Below are positions 62,869-64,000 of a stretch of 64,000 nucleotides of DNA, piece by piece. The number at the start of each line of letters is the position of its first letter. Position 1 is the first letter of the stretch. This stretch comes from JAGVDM01 sp964642315 (GTDB taxonomy: Bacteria; Patescibacteriota; Gracilibacteria; Peribacterales; Peribacteraceae), in assembly GCA_964642315.1 (NCBI GenBank), contig CAZXOG010000001.1, positions 124,001-188,000 on the forward strand, read 5' to 3'. A program made the position numbers and the translations under genes. The notes under the pieces are model-generated. The model saw nothing but the letters and a program-made list of their open reading frames with translations. It ran no database searches and was not told the DNA's origin.

Positions 62869-64000
62869 TTAATTGACGACGGTGAACGTGCCGGGGTACA
62901 TGCCCATCGTGCAGGTGAAGCGGATGGTGCCTGTGCGTTCCGGCGTGAATTCGACGACGTTCTCGCCCTGTTTCAGGTGCTTCACGATGGAGAGTGAAGG
63001 CACGCTCAGCGCACTCGAGCACGAATTTGGGGCAGAAGCGTTGATAATCCACCGCACGGGAATGCCTCGTTTGATAGTGAACGTGTTCGGTGTGTACCCG
63101 TCCCATCCTTGGTTCATGCGCACGATCTGCACGCCATTCTCCACGGCCACGCCATCCTGCGCCCGCGGCGAACCGGCCTCCTTCGCCGGGATTTCCCAGA
63201 ACGGTTCCCAGCCGGTGAGCCGGTAGCCGTTCACGAGGTTGAAGACTGCGAAGGCGATCACGAGGAGCCCCGCTGCCTTGAAGAAGAGCTTCGCCCCAAG
63301 CCCATGGACGACGGAGGTCAGGCCGCCAATGCCGAGGAGGCCGGGCGTGGTGCCCAAGGCGAAAGCGGCCATGAGGAATCCTCCCGGAAGGAATCCGCCA
63401 GAGGCGATTGCGCTCATTTGCATGAGCTGCGTGAATCCGCAGGGAAGGAAGAACGTGAGGGCGCCAAGGATGAATGCGCTGCGGTGCGTGTATTCCTGTT
63501 CATGGCGTGTACCGATGCCGAGTGCTTGGCTTACGCCGCGCGGCAGCGTGATTTTGTATGCGCTCAGGGCGGGGAAGATCTCGGTGAGCTGCAGGCCAAG
63601 CAGCACCATGACGACGGCAATGGCCATCGTGAGAATGCCGAGGAGGACCGCGGAAGGCACGAGGATCTCGCCGATCAGCCCCAGTGCACCACCAAGCACG
63701 AAGAATGAGGCGATGCGTCCGAAATTGAAGAAGACGTGCGGGCGGAATTTCTGGAGCGGCGTTGCTTCCGGGTGTTTCTCCGCGTGGCGCGCGGAAACCC
63801 CAAGCACCAGGCCGCCGACGAGTGCCATGCATGTGGAAACGCCTGCCGTCAGGCCGAGGAGAAGCGCAGGAATCAGACCGGTCCCCGTGCTGGGGCTGGA
63901 CATCACGAGTGTGAGCAGGCCGCTCTGGTTCGCGAGAATGAAGAGTGCTGCGAGCAAGAGTGCTGCGAGCGCCAGATAGCCGTACTCGTTGGAATCTCGG
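62869..64000 (-). CDS. TauE/SafE-type membrane protein with C-terminal cupredoxin domain (5' end outside window)
   Basis: The frame is open to the right window edge; 377 residues are visible. Six or seven membrane helices form a sulfite-exporter/DsbD-like unit (GLIPALLLGLTAGVSTCMALVGGLVLGVSARH; FILGALTFFLPCGFTQLMQMSA; FALGTTPGLLGIGGL). Conserved Cys appear in STC and PCGF. The last roughly 90 residues form a cupredoxin-like domain with possible copper ligands in APNSCSSAL and RFTCTMGMYPG. Similar proteins place this cluster with CopA and may move copper to periplasmic carriers. A TTG near 63957 is only an internal candidate; the real start may lie beyond the edge. Confidence 0.8.
   Translation of the reverse strand, partial: RDSNEYGYLALAALLLAALFILANQSGLLTLVMSSPSTGTGLIPALLLGLTAGVSTCMALVGGLVLGVSARHAEKHPEATPLQKFRPHVFFNFGRIASFFVLGGALGLIGEILVPSAVLLGILTMAIAVVMVLLGLQLTEIFPALSAYKITLPRGVSQALGIGTRHEQEYTHRSAFILGALTFFLPCGFTQLMQMSAIASGGFLPGGFLMAAFALGTTPGLLGIGGLTSVVHGLGAKLFFKAAGLLVIAFAVFNLVNGYRLTGWEPFWEIPAKEAGSPRAQDGVAVENGVQIVRMNQGWDGYTPNTFTIKRGIPVRWIINASAPNSCSSALSVPSLSIVKHLKQGENVVEFTPERTGTIRFTCTMGMYPGTFTVVN

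Overview
The window reads as a chromosomal segment of a GC-rich member of the Candidate Phyla Radiation (Patescibacteria), most likely the Peregrinibacteria/Peribacteria side. This placement is inference from gene content: many S-layer-homology (SLH) and CARDB surface proteins, a short alanyl-tRNA synthetase without its C-terminal domain, an EF-Tu domain-II-like protein, few recognisable Shine-Dalgarno sequences and dense packing. TGA behaves as a normal stop, which argues against code-25 Gracilibacteria and Absconditabacteria. No 16S rRNA gene is present to settle it.

Layout. 1-16.2 kb: a partial SpeD-like gene, an EamA transporter, an SLH protein divergent from an O-antigen-ligase-like protein, Ogt, an acidic protein, a roughly 700-bp non-coding stretch that may hold a structured RNA, a metallo-beta-lactamase-fold hydrolase, a PQQ-type propeller protein, a rhodanese, a cation exchanger, then a minus-strand operon (CARDB/SLH protein, polysaccharide deacetylase, half-size MFS protein). 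16.3-22.4 kb: a lipoprotein, an alpha/beta hydrolase, a HExxH protein, a possible Dit1/PvcA-like protein, a cupin, and a gene split by a G9 tract.

22.4-31.1 kb is an integrated element, visibly more AT-rich than its flanks. It ends in the 3' end of tRNA-Asn and carries a large serine recombinase, an excisionase-like HTH protein, a gene II/X-type replication protein, a SpoVG-like protein, an XRE regulator, and envelope cargo that includes a secreted nuclease fused to SLH domains. 31.2-40.6 kb is core: an operon of alaS, two membrane proteins and a Trm11-like methyltransferase, then an HATPase protein, tmRNA (ssrA), an EF-Tu-domain-II-like protein and another SLH protein.

40.7-55.6 kb is a cell-surface locus: secreted fibre-like proteins, a class A beta-lactamase-like lipoprotein, a GT-C/TPR membrane protein and a giant beta-propeller-repeat protein interrupted by a 100-N assembly gap. 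Facing it is a protein that joins a transposase-type HTH, a membrane segment and a fibre-like ectodomain. 55.7-64 kb holds an Asp/Glu racemase-family gene, an ECF sigma/anti-sigma pair, an MFS transporter and a copper module (CopA plus a TauE/SafE-cupredoxin protein cut by the window edge).

Overall the window mixes housekeeping genes with a large investment in the cell surface. At least five SLH proteins and four fibre- or propeller-like secreted proteins are present, and two of the SLH proteins sit on the mobile element.
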